Made by a program: the position numbers and the translations under genes. Shown here in pieces: positions 1-8,242 of a stretch of 64,000 nucleotides of DNA (positions are counted from its first letter, which is position 1; each line of letters opens with the position of its first letter). Below the pieces are notes generated by a model, which saw only the letters and a list, made by a program, of their open reading frames with translations, did no database searches and was not told the origin of the DNA. Source of the DNA: Sinomonas albida (GTDB lineage Bacteria > Actinomycetota > Actinomycetes > Actinomycetales > Micrococcaceae); contig NZ_SWDW01000016.1 in assembly GCF_004919045.1 (NCBI RefSeq), forward strand, positions 25,137 through 89,136. Direction: 5' to 3'.

Positions 1-807
1 CGACTGGGAGAGCTGGGTCGACGCGGCCTGGCCGAGGTCCGCCTCCGCGTTCGAGCGTGTCACAATCATGCCGGTCGAGACGGCCATGAGGAGGGCGGGG
101 ATCTGGGAGACGAGGCCGTCGCCCATGGTGAGGAGGCTGTACGTGTTGAGGGCGTCGGTGATCGACAGCCCACGCTGGGCCATCCCCACCCCGAGGCCGC
201 CCACGATGTTGACGATGATGATCACGATGCCCGCGATCGCGTCGCCCTTGACGAACTTCGACGCGCCGTCCATCGCGCCGTAGAAGTCGGCCTCCGCGGA
301 GACCTCGGCGCGCCGCTGCCGCGCGACGACGTCCGTGATCAGGCCCGCGTTGAGGTCGGCGTCAATGGCCATCTGCTTGCCGGGCATCGCGTCGAGCGTG
401 AAGCGCGCGCCGACCTCGGCCACGCGCTCGGCGCCCTTCGTCACGACGACGAACTGGATCACCACGAGGATGACGAACACCACGGCGCCGATGATGAGCG
501 AGCCGCCCACCGTGACCTTGCCGAACGCGTCGATGACCTGCCCCGCGTAGCCCTGCCCGAGGACGAGCCGCGTCGAGGCGACGTTCAGGCCCAGCCGGAA
601 GAGCGTCGCGACGAGGAGCAGCGACGGGAAGACGGAGAAGTCGAGCGGCCGCTTGACGAACATGCTCGTCAGGAGGATCACGAGCGCGAGCAGGATGTTG
701 CACACGATCAGCATGTCGAGGAGCGGCGCGGGCACCGGCACGACGAGCAGGAGCACGATGCCCACGATGCCGATCGGGACGGCCAGGCGGGCGAGGTTTC
801 GGTTCAC
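1..807 (-). CDS. flhA: FlhA, flagellar type III export gate protein (N-terminal part, runs off the window)
   Basis: Integral membrane component of the flagellar type III export gate, which recruits substrates and chaperones and helps couple proton flow to export. About 269 codons of the N-terminal membrane domain are present; the cytoplasmic domain lies beyond position 1. The reading begins MNRNLARLAVPIGIVGIVLL and continues through several hydrophobic helices. The conserved stretch LFRLGLNVASTRLVL follows, as does the charged FHIPEP-type loop with DAMPGKQMAIDADLNAGLI. I chose the GTG start at 807 because GTGA overlaps the flhB stop by 4 bp, implying translational coupling. It is the last visible gene of the minus-strand fliM-to-flhA run. 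Confidence 0.96.
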   Translation of the reverse strand, partial: MNRNLARLAVPIGIVGIVLLLVVPVPAPLLDMLIVCNILLALVILLTSMFVKRPLDFSVFPSLLLVATLFRLGLNVASTRLVLGQGYAGQVIDAFGKVTVGGSLIIGAVVFVILVVIQFVVVTKGAERVAEVGARFTLDAMPGKQMAIDADLNAGLITDVVARQRRAEVSAEADFYGAMDGASKFVKGDAIAGIVIIIVNIVGGLGVGMAQRGLSITDALNTYSLLTMGDGLVSQIPALLMAVSTGMIVTRSNAEADLGQAASTQLSQS

Positions 808-2015
808 GGGGTGCGCCCTCCTTGCGGGCTGGGTGAGCGGGTGGGGCCGGTGGGGCCGGCCGGGCGAGTGGAGTCGGCGGAGCCGGTGGAGCCGGCGGGG
901 CGGGTGGAGCTCGCGTGCAGCGCGGGGCCGGACCGAACCGGCCGCGGGGGCACGGTGTGCACCCCGGCGGCGGCGCCGCGTGCCTTGAGCGCCATGACGA
1001 ACGCGAGCACGCCCGCCACGGCCGTGTAGAAGTCGACCGGGATCTCGTCCCCGATCTCGCACGCGGCGTGCAGCGCGCGGGCCAGCGGGACGTCGCGCAC
1101 CATGGGCACGCGCTCCCGCTCGGCCTCCTCGCGCAGCCGCGCGGCGATGGTCCCGGCACCCTTCGCGACGATGCGCGGCGCGGACTTCCCGGGCTCGTAC
1201 TTGAGCGCCACGGCCACGTGCGTTGGGTTCACGAGGACGACGTCGGCCCCCGCCACCGCGGCAATCATGCGGTTGCGGGACATCGCGAGCTGGCGCGAGC
1301 GGCGCTGGGAGCGGAGGAGGGGATCGCCCTCGCTCGTCTTCGTCTCCTCTTTGACCTCGCGCTTGGTCATGCGGGTCTTGGTCCGGTTCCGGCGGACCAC
1401 GACGAAGACGTCCGCGAGCGCGAGCAGGAGCCCCGCGGCGACGGCGAACCGGATGAGGGAGGCCGCGCCGTCGCCCGCCGCGGCGAGCACGCCGGAGAGC
1501 GGGAGACCGCCCGCGGACAGGAGGACCGGGACGAGCCCTTGGACGACGCTCCACAGCACGAGGCCGACGACGGCGGTCTTCGCGAGCGCCTTCACCCCGC
1601 CCCACAGCGCCTGGACGCCGAACATGCGCTTGATGCCGGCGATCGGGTTGAAATGCTCGAACGAGGGGGCGAAGCGCTTGAAGTGCACGCCGCCCTGGAC
1701 CGCCGAGCCCGCGAGCACCGCCCCGAACACGACGGCCGCGAGCGGACCGAGCGTCCCCGCGAGCGAGCCGAGCCCGTCGGACAGCGCCTGGACGGCCTTT
1801 CCGGGATCGGGGTTGGAGACGATCGACGTCACGGCGAAGAGCTGCGCGCTCCCCGCCGCCGCGGCACGCGAGACCGTGAACGGCAGCATGAGCGCGGCCG
1901 CGCCGACCGCGAGCCACGCGGTGAGGTCTTGCGAGCGCGAGAGCTGGCCCTTGGACCGGACCTCGCGCAGGCGCTTGTCGGTGGCCTGCTCGGTCCGCTC
2001 CCCCGTCTCAGCCAT
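804..2015 (-). CDS. flhB: FlhB, flagellar export switch protein
   Basis: Membrane protein of the flagellar export apparatus that switches substrate specificity from rod/hook proteins to filament proteins after self-cleavage. It starts MAETGERTEQATDKRLREVR, the usual FlhB opening, has four hydrophobic segments, and carries the NPTH autocleavage motif in VLVNPTHVAVALKY, about residue 264. The 403-aa length is somewhat above the family norm. The excess is a C-terminal low-complexity tail rich in Pro, Gly, Ser and Thr, unlike the core and probably dispensable. The start overlaps the fliR stop by 8 bp and the stop overlaps the flhA start by 4 bp. Confidence 0.96.
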   Translation of the reverse strand: MAETGERTEQATDKRLREVRSKGQLSRSQDLTAWLAVGAAALMLPFTVSRAAAAGSAQLFAVTSIVSNPDPGKAVQALSDGLGSLAGTLGPLAAVVFGAVLAGSAVQGGVHFKRFAPSFEHFNPIAGIKRMFGVQALWGGVKALAKTAVVGLVLWSVVQGLVPVLLSAGGLPLSGVLAAAGDGAASLIRFAVAAGLLLALADVFVVVRRNRTKTRMTKREVKEETKTSEGDPLLRSQRRSRQLAMSRNRMIAAVAGADVVLVNPTHVAVALKYEPGKSAPRIVAKGAGTIAARLREEAERERVPMVRDVPLARALHAACEIGDEIPVDFYTAVAGVLAFVMALKARGAAAGVHTVPPRPVRSGPALHASSTRPAGSTGSADSTRPAGPTGPTRSPSPQGGRTP

Positions 2016-2790
2016 TCACCCCACCCCCCAGGAGCGAGGTCGCGGCCTGCTGCGCGAGCGAGGACACGACGCGCGGGAGGGCCAGGAACATGACGCTTGC
2101 GAGGGTCACGGTGAGGAGCACCTTGAGCGGGAAGCCCATCTGGAACGCGTTGAGCGCGGGCGCGACGCGGGTCAGGAGGCCGAGCCCGAGGTCCGCGAGG
2201 AACAGCACGACCATGAGTGGCCCGGCGATCTGGACCGCGGAGACGAACATCCCGGTGACGGCGGAGGTCATGGCCTCGACGGGCCGCGAGAGGTCGAGGC
2301 CCCCGGCCAGCGGGAGCGCCTTGAACGTGCCCGTCAGGCCCGCGATGACGAGCTGGTACCCGTCGGAGGAAAAGAGGAGGGCGAGCGCCGCCATCTGCAG
2401 GAGCCGCGTGAACTGGGCGCCGTTGACCATGCTCTGCGGGTCGTATCCCTGAGCCATCTGGAAGCCGCTCGACAGGTCGATGAGCGAGCCAGCCGACTGG
2501 ATGGCCGCGAACACGAGGTACACGAGGAAGCCGAGCGCGAGCCCCGTCACGGCCTCGAGCACGAGCCCGGTCAGGAACCCCGCAGTGTCCCGCGGCGTGT
2601 AGCCCCGGCCCGCGATCGACGCGACGGCGAGGCCGAGCCCCACGCCGAGCATGGCCTTGATGCGCGCGGGGAACGCGTTGTCGGCGAACGGGGGCGCGAC
2701 GAACAGGAACGCGGTCATGCGCACGGCCGCGAGGATCACGGCCTCGACGTACGCCTGGTCGATGGGGATGTTCATGACCGGGGTGTCCAC
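2008..2790 (-). CDS. fliR: FliR, flagellar export gate protein
   Basis: Polytopic inner-membrane protein of the FliPQR export gate core. The 260-aa length fits the family. Several long hydrophobic helices are visible, and FliR-like segments include SSGFQMAQGYDPQSM and LADLGLGLLTRVAPALNAFQ, the latter a hallmark of FliR/SctT proteins. It sits between fliQ and flhB as in most flagellated bacteria; the fliQ stop is 4 bp upstream of its ATG and its 3' end overlaps flhB by 8 bp. Confidence 0.95.
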   Translation of the reverse strand: MDTPVMNIPIDQAYVEAVILAAVRMTAFLFVAPPFADNAFPARIKAMLGVGLGLAVASIAGRGYTPRDTAGFLTGLVLEAVTGLALGFLVYLVFAAIQSAGSLIDLSSGFQMAQGYDPQSMVNGAQFTRLLQMAALALLFSSDGYQLVIAGLTGTFKALPLAGGLDLSRPVEAMTSAVTGMFVSAVQIAGPLMVVLFLADLGLGLLTRVAPALNAFQMGFPLKVLLTVTLASVMFLALPRVVSSLAQQAATSLLGGGVNG

Positions 2791-2794
2791 GCGC

Positions 2795-3070
2795 TCACGA
2801 ACCGTTCAGGAGGCCGGGGATGCGGGCGAACAGGTCGTTCGTGAAGCTCACCATCTCGGAGATCATCCAGTGCCCGCACACCACGAGCGCGATCGCGACG
2901 GCAACTGCCTTCGGCACGAAGGAGAGGGTGGCCTCCTGGAGCTGCGTGATGGACTGGACGAGCGAGATCGCGAGACCCACCACGAGGCTCGTGATGAGCA
3001 CGGGCGCGGAGAGCTTTGCCGCGGCGATGAGGGCCTGGAGGCAGATGTCGAGGACGGCGGACGTGTTCAC
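2795..3070 (-). CDS. fliQ: FliQ, flagellar export gate protein
   Basis: Small membrane protein of the export gate core. The 91-aa reading starts VNTSAVLDICLQALIAAAKL and has two hydrophobic hairpin helices separated by SITQLQEATLSFVPK, the recognisable FliQ loop. The GTG start at 3070 follows the fliP stop by 2 bp. The same frame is open far upstream (to 4249), but that extension is out-of-frame translation of fliP and fliO and should be ignored. Confidence 0.95.
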   Translation of the reverse strand: MNTSAVLDICLQALIAAAKLSAPVLITSLVVGLAISLVQSITQLQEATLSFVPKAVAVAIALVVCGHWMISEMVSFTNDLFARIPGLLNGS

Positions 3071-3072
3071 GC

Positions 3073-3909
3073 TCAGCCGCCCCGATAGCTCTGGATGAGC
3101 GCCGTGATGATGAGGTCCCAGCCGTCCACGAGGATGAACAGCAGGATCTTGAACGGGAGCGAGATCATGACCGGCGGGAGCATCATCATGCCCATCGACA
3201 TGAGCGCGGCGGAGACCACGAGGTCGATGATGAGGAACGGGATGAAGACGACGAACCCGATGATGAAGGCCGCGCGGAGCTCCGAGATCATGAACGCCGG
3301 GATGAGGGTCTGGAGCGGTGTGTCGGCGGGCGTCGCGGGGTTGGGGAGCCCCGCGGCCCGCGTCATGAGCGCGATGTCCTCCTGCCGCGTGTGCGCGGCC
3401 ATGAACTTCGAGAGCGGCCCGGCGGCGGCGTTGAAGGCGCCCGCAAAGTCGAGGTGACCGCTCAGATACGGCTGGACGGCACCCGTGTTGATGTCGCTCA
3501 CCACGGGCCACATGATGAACAGCGAGAGGAAGAGTGCGAGGCCAGCGAGGACCTGGTTCGGCGGCACGGACTGGAGCGAGAGCGCGTTCCGCGTCATCGC
3601 GAGGACCACGAAGATCTTGGTGAACGAGCTCATCATGAGCAGCAACGCGGGCGCGACGGAGAGCAGCGTGATCCCGATGAGCGTCACGACCGCCGAGGAC
3701 GGGCCGTTGTCCGGTGCGTTGATCTGCAGGCTGAGGGTGCCGGACGACGGCGCGGGCGTCGGAGTCGCGGGCGCGCTCGGCTGGACCGGGCCTACCGGGG
3801 CGGCGTGCACCGCGGCCGACGTGACGAGCAGCACCGCATAGACCGTCACCAGCGCGAGGAGGACGACGACGGCGATCCGGCCTGCCGTGAGCGCGAGACC
3901 CCCGCGCAT
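3073..3909 (-). CDS. fliP: FliP, flagellar export gate protein
   Basis: Export gate core membrane protein (FliPQR). The product is about 278 aa with a cleavable-looking N-terminal hydrophobic segment after MRGGLALTAGRIAVVV, typical of FliP signal peptides. A low-complexity Pro/Ala/Thr linker (about residues 45-60) follows, then the conserved FliP core with MMSSFTKIFVVLAMTRNAL and PPNQVLAGLALFLSLFIM. I chose the ATG at 3909 because it overlaps the fliO stop as TGATG. An in-frame start at 3954 would add 15 Arg-rich residues ahead of the signal peptide and is less likely. Confidence 0.94.
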   Translation of the reverse strand: MRGGLALTAGRIAVVVLLALVTVYAVLLVTSAAVHAAPVGPVQPSAPATPTPAPSSGTLSLQINAPDNGPSSAVVTLIGITLLSVAPALLLMMSSFTKIFVVLAMTRNALSLQSVPPNQVLAGLALFLSLFIMWPVVSDINTGAVQPYLSGHLDFAGAFNAAAGPLSKFMAAHTRQEDIALMTRAAGLPNPATPADTPLQTLIPAFMISELRAAFIIGFVVFIPFLIIDLVVSAALMSMGMMMLPPVMISLPFKILLFILVDGWDLIITALIQSYRGG

Positions 3910-4481
3910 CACGGCCGGCGACCGGCCCGGAGCGCGCCCGCGGCTTGCCGCCACGTGTCGAGGTCGAGGATCGAGCCCGCGAGGGGCTGCGACTCGGGAC
4001 CGGTGGCGAGCTGCCGCTGCAGCTCCCGGTCGAACGCGGAGGGGTCGACGGCGTGGCGCGCCGCGCGGCGCGAGATCGGCACCGCTTCGGGCACCATCTC
4101 GGGGTCCGGAGCCGCCTCGAGGCCGGGAGCCGCCTCGGGGGCCGGAGCAGCCTCGGGGACGGGAGCAGCCGCACGGACGGAAGCAGCCTCGCGGTCGGCG
4201 CCGCCAACCGGCTCAGACACGAGGGCTTCCACGGCCGGGGCCTCGCCACTGTGCAGGACGCTGATTCCGTGCTCGGTCACGCCGAGCAGGAAGCGCCGGC
4301 CATCCGTGTCCACGAGGACCACCGTGGCCTTGGGTCCCACGGTCTGGCGCGACACGACGGAAAGCGCCTTGGCCTTCGGCGAGGCCGTCCCGCGGCGCAG
4401 TCGCCGGGCCAGCACCCACATGAGCCCGAGCACGGCGGCAAGGGAGACGAGGACCCGCAGGCCCAGGATGAGCTGGTCCAT
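3909..4481 (-). CDS. fliO: FliO, flagellar biosynthesis accessory protein
   Basis: Single-pass membrane protein that assists FliP assembly. The 190-aa product opens with a transmembrane helix (LILGLRVLVSLAAVLGLMWVLARRLRR) and a basic stop-transfer run. A FliO-type cytosolic beta domain follows, with LSVVSRQTVGPKATVVLVD and RRFLLGVTEHGISVLHSG. The C-terminal half is Ala/Pro/Glu-rich low-complexity sequence of unknown value. Assignment rests on this domain plus its position between fliN and fliP. The ATG directly follows the fliN stop. Confidence 0.9.
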   Translation of the reverse strand: MDQLILGLRVLVSLAAVLGLMWVLARRLRRGTASPKAKALSVVSRQTVGPKATVVLVDTDGRRFLLGVTEHGISVLHSGEAPAVEALVSEPVGGADREAASVRAAAPVPEAAPAPEAAPGLEAAPDPEMVPEAVPISRRAARHAVDPSAFDRELQRQLATGPESQPLAGSILDLDTWRQAAGALRAGRRP

Positions 4482-5174
4482 TCAGCGGGGCGCCTCGGCG
4501 ACGTCGAGGATCCGGGTGATCCTGACGCCGTAGTCCTGGTCCACCACGACGACCTCGCCGAGCGCGATCTTGCGCCCGTTGAGCAGCACGTCCACGGGCG
4601 CCCCGGCCGAGCGGTCGAGCTCGATGACCTTCCCGGGCTCCATCGCGAGCGCGTCGCGGACGCTCATGCGCGTCCGGCCGATCTCGACCGTCAGGGCCAT
4701 CTCGACGTCGTGGATCCGGCCGAGCCTTCCCGCAAACGCGGCGGTGTCGCCGGCGTCCATCGCGCCCGCGAGGCCCTCGCTGATCCGGACCGCGAACCAG
4801 CCGAACGGCGCGGCGCCGTCGGAAATCTCGAAGATCGCGGCGTCCGGATCCGCGAAGACCGCCGCGGGATCGCCCTCGGCCAGCTCGGAGAGGACCCCTC
4901 CCTGGAGCGCCTCGGCGGCGCTCTCGAAGGCTGGCCGCAGCACGTCGGTGGGACGCGCCGTCGTCCGTCCGCCGGCTTCGGGGACGAAGCCGGCGTCGGC
5001 CATTGCGAGCGCGAAGTCCGCCGTGAGCGCTCCTACGAAGGAGGCCGAGACGACGGTCGCGCCGGCCACCGGCAGCGCGCCCGCGTCGAGGGTGCCCGTC
5101 ACGGCGAGCCCCGCAACGGGGAGCGACACGGCGAGCCGCTCGGCGGCGGAGACGTGGAGGGCCAGGTTGCTCAC
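4482..5174 (-). CDS. fliN: FliN, flagellar motor switch protein with extended N-terminus
   Basis: C-ring component involved in direction switching and export-substrate docking. The C-terminal 75 residues (from HDVEMALTVEIGRTRMSVRD to the end) are a clear SpoA/FliN domain with GKVIELDRSAGAPVDVLLNG and a KIALGEVVVVDQDYGVRI strand. At 230 aa it is much longer than minimal FliN (about 100-140 aa). The N-terminal 150 residues form a separate acidic, Ala-rich region that I would compare with the CheC/FliY-like N-termini of Gram-positive FliN proteins, although no phosphatase motif was recognised. The start lies 12 bp after the fliM stop. Confidence 0.92.
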   Translation of the reverse strand: MSNLALHVSAAERLAVSLPVAGLAVTGTLDAGALPVAGATVVSASFVGALTADFALAMADAGFVPEAGGRTTARPTDVLRPAFESAAEALQGGVLSELAEGDPAAVFADPDAAIFEISDGAAPFGWFAVRISEGLAGAMDAGDTAAFAGRLGRIHDVEMALTVEIGRTRMSVRDALAMEPGKVIELDRSAGAPVDVLLNGRKIALGEVVVVDQDYGVRITRILDVAEAPR

Positions 5175-5186
5175 GGGAGGTTCTCC

Positions 5187-6089
5187 TCAGTCAAGGCTTC
5201 TTCCTTCGACAGCGACGATGCGGGCCGCGACGCGCGAGCCCTTGCGGACGACCATCGCCTGCGCGAGGTCCTTGCCGCCGACGGCGACGTGAAACGGCTC
5301 GTGCTCGGGATGCGGGAGCGGGATCGTGTCCCCCACGGCGAGGTTGAGGATCTGGGCCGGCGTGACGGCCGCGGGCGCAAGCCGCACTGCGACGTCGACC
5401 GGGACGTGCGCGAGCTGGTCTCGGACCAGCCCCGCCGCGTTGGCATGGCTCGCCATCGGGTTCACGGCACCGAGCTGCGGGAGGAGCGCATCGGCCGGGA
5501 TCGCGAGGGTCACCCCGGTGGCCGAATCGCCCACGCGAACCGAGAACGCGACCGCGATCATGAGGTCCGTCGTGGCGGCCGCCTGCGCGAACTGCGAGTT
5601 GTACTGGATCGACTCGACGTGCGCCGTGCCCGTCAGGAGGCCGCCCAGGGAGTACGAGAGGACGTCGAGCGCCTCGTCGACAAGCGTCTTGATGAGCGCG
5701 TACTCAAGCGGGGTGAACTTGCGCTCGAGGCCGGACTTGTCGCCGTGCCCGCCGAGCATGCGGGCCACCCAGCCGAGGGCCGCCGCTGTGGGGAACTGTA
5801 CGACCATCTTCCCCGAATTGCTCTGCCCGTCCATGACGCACAGGACCATCGAGGTGGTGGACGGCAGGGAGGCCACGTAGTCGTCGTAGGACTGCATGAC
5901 GAGCGATTCGGCCGCGACCGTGGACTTGACCCTGACCTTGGCCGTGAGCTGGGTCCCCCACTGGCGCGCGAAGGTCTCGAAGCCGACCTCGAGGATGCGG
6001 CTGTGCTCGCGCGCGAGCGTCGTGGGACGCCGGAAGTCGTACGCCTCGACGGTCTTCGGGGCGGGCACTCCGAGGTCCTGCACAGTCAC
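5187..6089 (-). CDS. fliM: FliM, flagellar motor switch protein
   Basis: Middle C-ring protein that binds phosphorylated CheY and transmits the switch signal. The core includes YDFRRPTTLAREHSRILEVG, the typical FliM entry motif, and MVLCVMDGQSNSGKMVVQF. It ends in a SpoA-type domain with VGDTIPLPHPEHEPFHVAVG. The GTG at 6089 is chosen over the in-frame GTG at 6098 because the sigma-type -10 element occupies 6098-6105, so 6098 would lie upstream of the predicted transcription start. With start 6089 the leader would be only a few bases, possibly leaderless. The classical N-terminal CheY-binding peptide is not obvious. Confidence 0.95.
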   Translation of the reverse strand: MTVQDLGVPAPKTVEAYDFRRPTTLAREHSRILEVGFETFARQWGTQLTAKVRVKSTVAAESLVMQSYDDYVASLPSTTSMVLCVMDGQSNSGKMVVQFPTAAALGWVARMLGGHGDKSGLERKFTPLEYALIKTLVDEALDVLSYSLGGLLTGTAHVESIQYNSQFAQAAATTDLMIAVAFSVRVGDSATGVTLAIPADALLPQLGAVNPMASHANAAGLVRDQLAHVPVDVAVRLAPAAVTPAQILNLAVGDTIPLPHPEHEPFHVAVGGKDLAQAMVVRKGSRVAARIVAVEGRSLD

Positions 6090-6097
6090 GCCCCGCA

Positions 6098-6124
6098 CTA
6101 TCGGCAGGGGCCGCAGGTGCGTAA
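6098..6124 (-). promoter_or_regulatory. Flagellar sigma-type promoter in front of fliM
   Basis: Read on the minus strand: TTAC at 6124-6121, 15 bp, then GCCGATAG at 6105-6098. GCCGATA is the -10 signature of FliA/SigD/WhiG-family sigma factors. The same architecture with the same 15-bp spacer precedes flbD, flgB, fliC and flgN here. It lies only a few bases upstream of the fliM start. Confidence 0.75.
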
Positions 6125-6154
6125 GGCCGCCGCGGGCACGTGGACTCCCGTGCG

Positions 6155-6445
6155 CTACCGAAGCTCGAGCGGGCCGAGTCCTTCGCGCGCGAGGTCGTGG
6201 AGCATCTGGTAGTAGCTCGAGAGGGCCAGGGGCGGCGCCTGATGGAGGTCCGCGAACGTCGCGCGGGGGCGGTCGACGCGGTACAGGGCCAGGATCGCGC
6301 GGTCCTCCTGGTCGTCGTCGAGGGCGTGATACGCGCCCACCGGATGGTCCGCGGTGAGGGCCTTCGCGTACAGGCCGAGGCGTTGCTCCGGCATCGGGTT
6401 CCCCGCCCGGTGCCAGACATGCACTACATCATCCGTGCCCACCAT
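6155..6445 (-). CDS. Hypothetical protein between motB and fliM
   Basis: A 96-aa soluble protein without a recognised family. The ATG at 6445 is preceded by a good ribosome binding site (GAGGAGGG, about 8 bp upstream), and the reading MVGTDDVVHVWHRAGN has normal composition. It occupies the place where fliL usually sits in Gram-positive flagellar operons. It has no transmembrane helix and does not resemble FliL, so I do not call it that. It is separated from motB by a strong hairpin and from fliM by a promoter, so it is probably its own transcript. Confidence 0.6.
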   Translation of the reverse strand: MVGTDDVVHVWHRAGNPMPEQRLGLYAKALTADHPVGAYHALDDDQEDRAILALYRVDRPRATFADLHQAPPLALSSYYQMLHDLAREGLGPLELR

Positions 6446-6557
6446 GACCGCGCCCTCCTCAGCTCCCCTATGACCTATCTCAGGTGCCCGGTACATCCAC
6501 TGTCCCAAGGCGCCGTACTCAGAAACCACACTTGCCTGTACTCGAGTCCGCCCGGGA

Positions 6558-6586
6558 TCGGACCGGCCCTACTCGGGCCGGACCGA
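6558..6586 (-). terminator. Hairpin terminator downstream of motB
   Basis: Perfect 12-bp inverted repeat, TCGGACCGGCCC and its complement, with a 5-base loop, 20 bp past the motB stop. No clear U-tract follows, as is common for actinobacterial intrinsic terminators. It would end the flbD-motA-motB transcript. Confidence 0.7.
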
Positions 6587-6605
6587 GAGGTCCGCCTCCC
6601 CGGCT

Positions 6606-7406
6606 CTAGCGCTGTGCCGCGCGCGCCTTGAGTGCCTCGGGGATGAGCGCGCGGACCGCCTCGGGCTGGTCCGAGAGGACGACGACGTCCACGCGGCGGT
6701 TCTGCTCGTGCTCGGCGTCCGTCTGGTCGGCGTTGGCCGGACGCGAGGCCCCGTAGCCCGTGGCACCGACGCGCGGGCCCGGCAGCCGATCGTGCTCGAC
6801 CATGTACCGGAGCACCTTCGTGGCCCGCTCCGAGGAGAGCTCCCAGACCGACGGATAGGCCGTGGAGAGGTTCGCCGCATGGCCCTCGATCGAGACGTCG
6901 AGGGTGGTCGGCACAATCGCGGGGGTGATGGCGTCGAGCACGCGGTCCGCGGTCTGGGTCAGGTCCGAGCTGTCCGGGTTGAAGAACGTCTGCGAGCCCA
7001 CGAGCTTGACCGTGAGGCCGCGCTGATCGATCTGGAACTGGACGTCCTGGCTCAGGCCCTCGGCCGTGAGCGTCTTGTTCATCTGCTCTTCGAGGGCGGA
7101 GAGCCGGTCGGCCTCCTTGCGCGCGAGGTCGAGGTTCGAGAAGCCCTGCGCGTCCTTGTTGGCCTGGTCCGCCGGCACGACCGTGCCGGTCGCCGTGTCG
7201 ATCTTGTCCGTGACCGTGGTCCCGAAGCCGGTCGCGAGCGAGTTCCGGAGCTTCTCGAACTTGTTCTGGTCCACGGCGGACATCGCGAACAGCACCACGA
7301 AGAGGCAGAACAGGACCGTGATCATGTCCATGTAGGAGACAGCCCAGCGCTCATCGACGTGGAACGGCTCGGGCTTCTTGAGCGGGCGACGGCGGCGCGG
7401 ACTCAC
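6606..7406 (-). CDS. motB: MotB, flagellar stator protein
   Basis: Peptidoglycan-anchored stator subunit that forms the proton channel with MotA. After a basic N-terminus comes the single transmembrane helix with WAVSYMDMITVLFCLFVVLF; Asp27 is the expected proton-binding residue. The C-terminal OmpA-like domain shows VSIEGHAAN and the peptidoglycan-binding end EQNRRVDVVVLS. The 266-aa length is typical. The start is GTG at 7406, 24 bp after motA, so the two are co-transcribed. The hairpin at 6558-6586 follows. Confidence 0.96.
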   Translation of the reverse strand: MSPRRRRPLKKPEPFHVDERWAVSYMDMITVLFCLFVVLFAMSAVDQNKFEKLRNSLATGFGTTVTDKIDTATGTVVPADQANKDAQGFSNLDLARKEADRLSALEEQMNKTLTAEGLSQDVQFQIDQRGLTVKLVGSQTFFNPDSSDLTQTADRVLDAITPAIVPTTLDVSIEGHAANLSTAYPSVWELSSERATKVLRYMVEHDRLPGPRVGATGYGASRPANADQTDAEHEQNRRVDVVVLSDQPEAVRALIPEALKARAAQR

Positions 7407-7430
7407 GCTGTCCCCTTCATCATGGCTGCC

Positions 7431-8231
7431 TCACGCTGCCGACCTGACGTTCTCCTTCGCGTCCGCCTTGCCCTGGCCCTTGAAGTGGTGGGCCGGGACC
7501 ATTGCGCGGAGGCGGTCGGCGAGGAGCATGGGCTGCGCGCCCTCCTGCACCGCGAGAATGCCCTCCATGACGAGGGTCATGCGCTCGATCTCAAGCTCCG
7601 AGAGCCGAGCGATGCGGGAGGACAGCGGGAGCCAGATGAAGTTGGCCGAGAGCAGGCCCCACAGCGTGGCCACGAACGCGCTCGCGATCATGGGGCCGAG
7701 CTTTCCGGGGTCGGAGAGATTCTCGAGCACGTGCGTGAGGGACACGACCGTGCCGATGATGCCGACGGTCGGGGCGTAGCCGCCGAGCGCCGCGAAGAAC
7801 TTGGAGTTGACGTGATCGGCCCGCGACTTCGTGCCGATCTCGTCCTCCATCATGACGCGGAGCTCCTCGGCATCCGTGCCGTCGGCGACGTTCTGGAGGG
7901 CGCGCGCGAGGAAGGGATCCTTCGCGTCGCCTGCCTCCGATTCGAGCGAGAGGAGGCCCTCGGTCCGGGCCTTCTCCGCGAGCCCGATGATCCTGTCGAT
8001 GCTCTCCTGCGGCTTCGGGGCCTTGCCCACCACGGCCTGGGGGACTGCCTTGAAGGCCTGGAGCGTGTCCTTGAGCGTGTTCCCGGCGAGGCCCACGGCG
8101 AGCGTCGCGCCGAACACGAGGATCATGGGCGGCGGGAGCAGGAGGGCCGAGATGTTCGAGCCTTCGAGCGTCACGATCGCGACGACCGAGCCGAACGCGA
8201 GGAGCAGGCCGACGACTGCTGAGGGGTCCAT
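7431..8231 (-). CDS. motA: MotA, flagellar stator protein
   Basis: Proton-conducting stator subunit with four transmembrane helices. The 266-aa product opens with MDPSAVVGLLLAFGSVVAIV and has the cytoplasmic region with GGYAPTVGIIGTVVSLTHVL and the proline-containing helices conserved in MotA/ExbB proteins. The end, HFKGQGKADAKENVRSAA, is a charged cytosolic tail. It lies 11 bp downstream of flbD and 24 bp upstream of motB, one operon read from the promoter at 8673-8699. Confidence 0.96.
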   Translation of the reverse strand: MDPSAVVGLLLAFGSVVAIVTLEGSNISALLLPPPMILVFGATLAVGLAGNTLKDTLQAFKAVPQAVVGKAPKPQESIDRIIGLAEKARTEGLLSLESEAGDAKDPFLARALQNVADGTDAEELRVMMEDEIGTKSRADHVNSKFFAALGGYAPTVGIIGTVVSLTHVLENLSDPGKLGPMIASAFVATLWGLLSANFIWLPLSSRIARLSELEIERMTLVMEGILAVQEGAQPMLLADRLRAMVPAHHFKGQGKADAKENVRSAA

Positions 8232-8242
8232 AGTCCGTGCTC

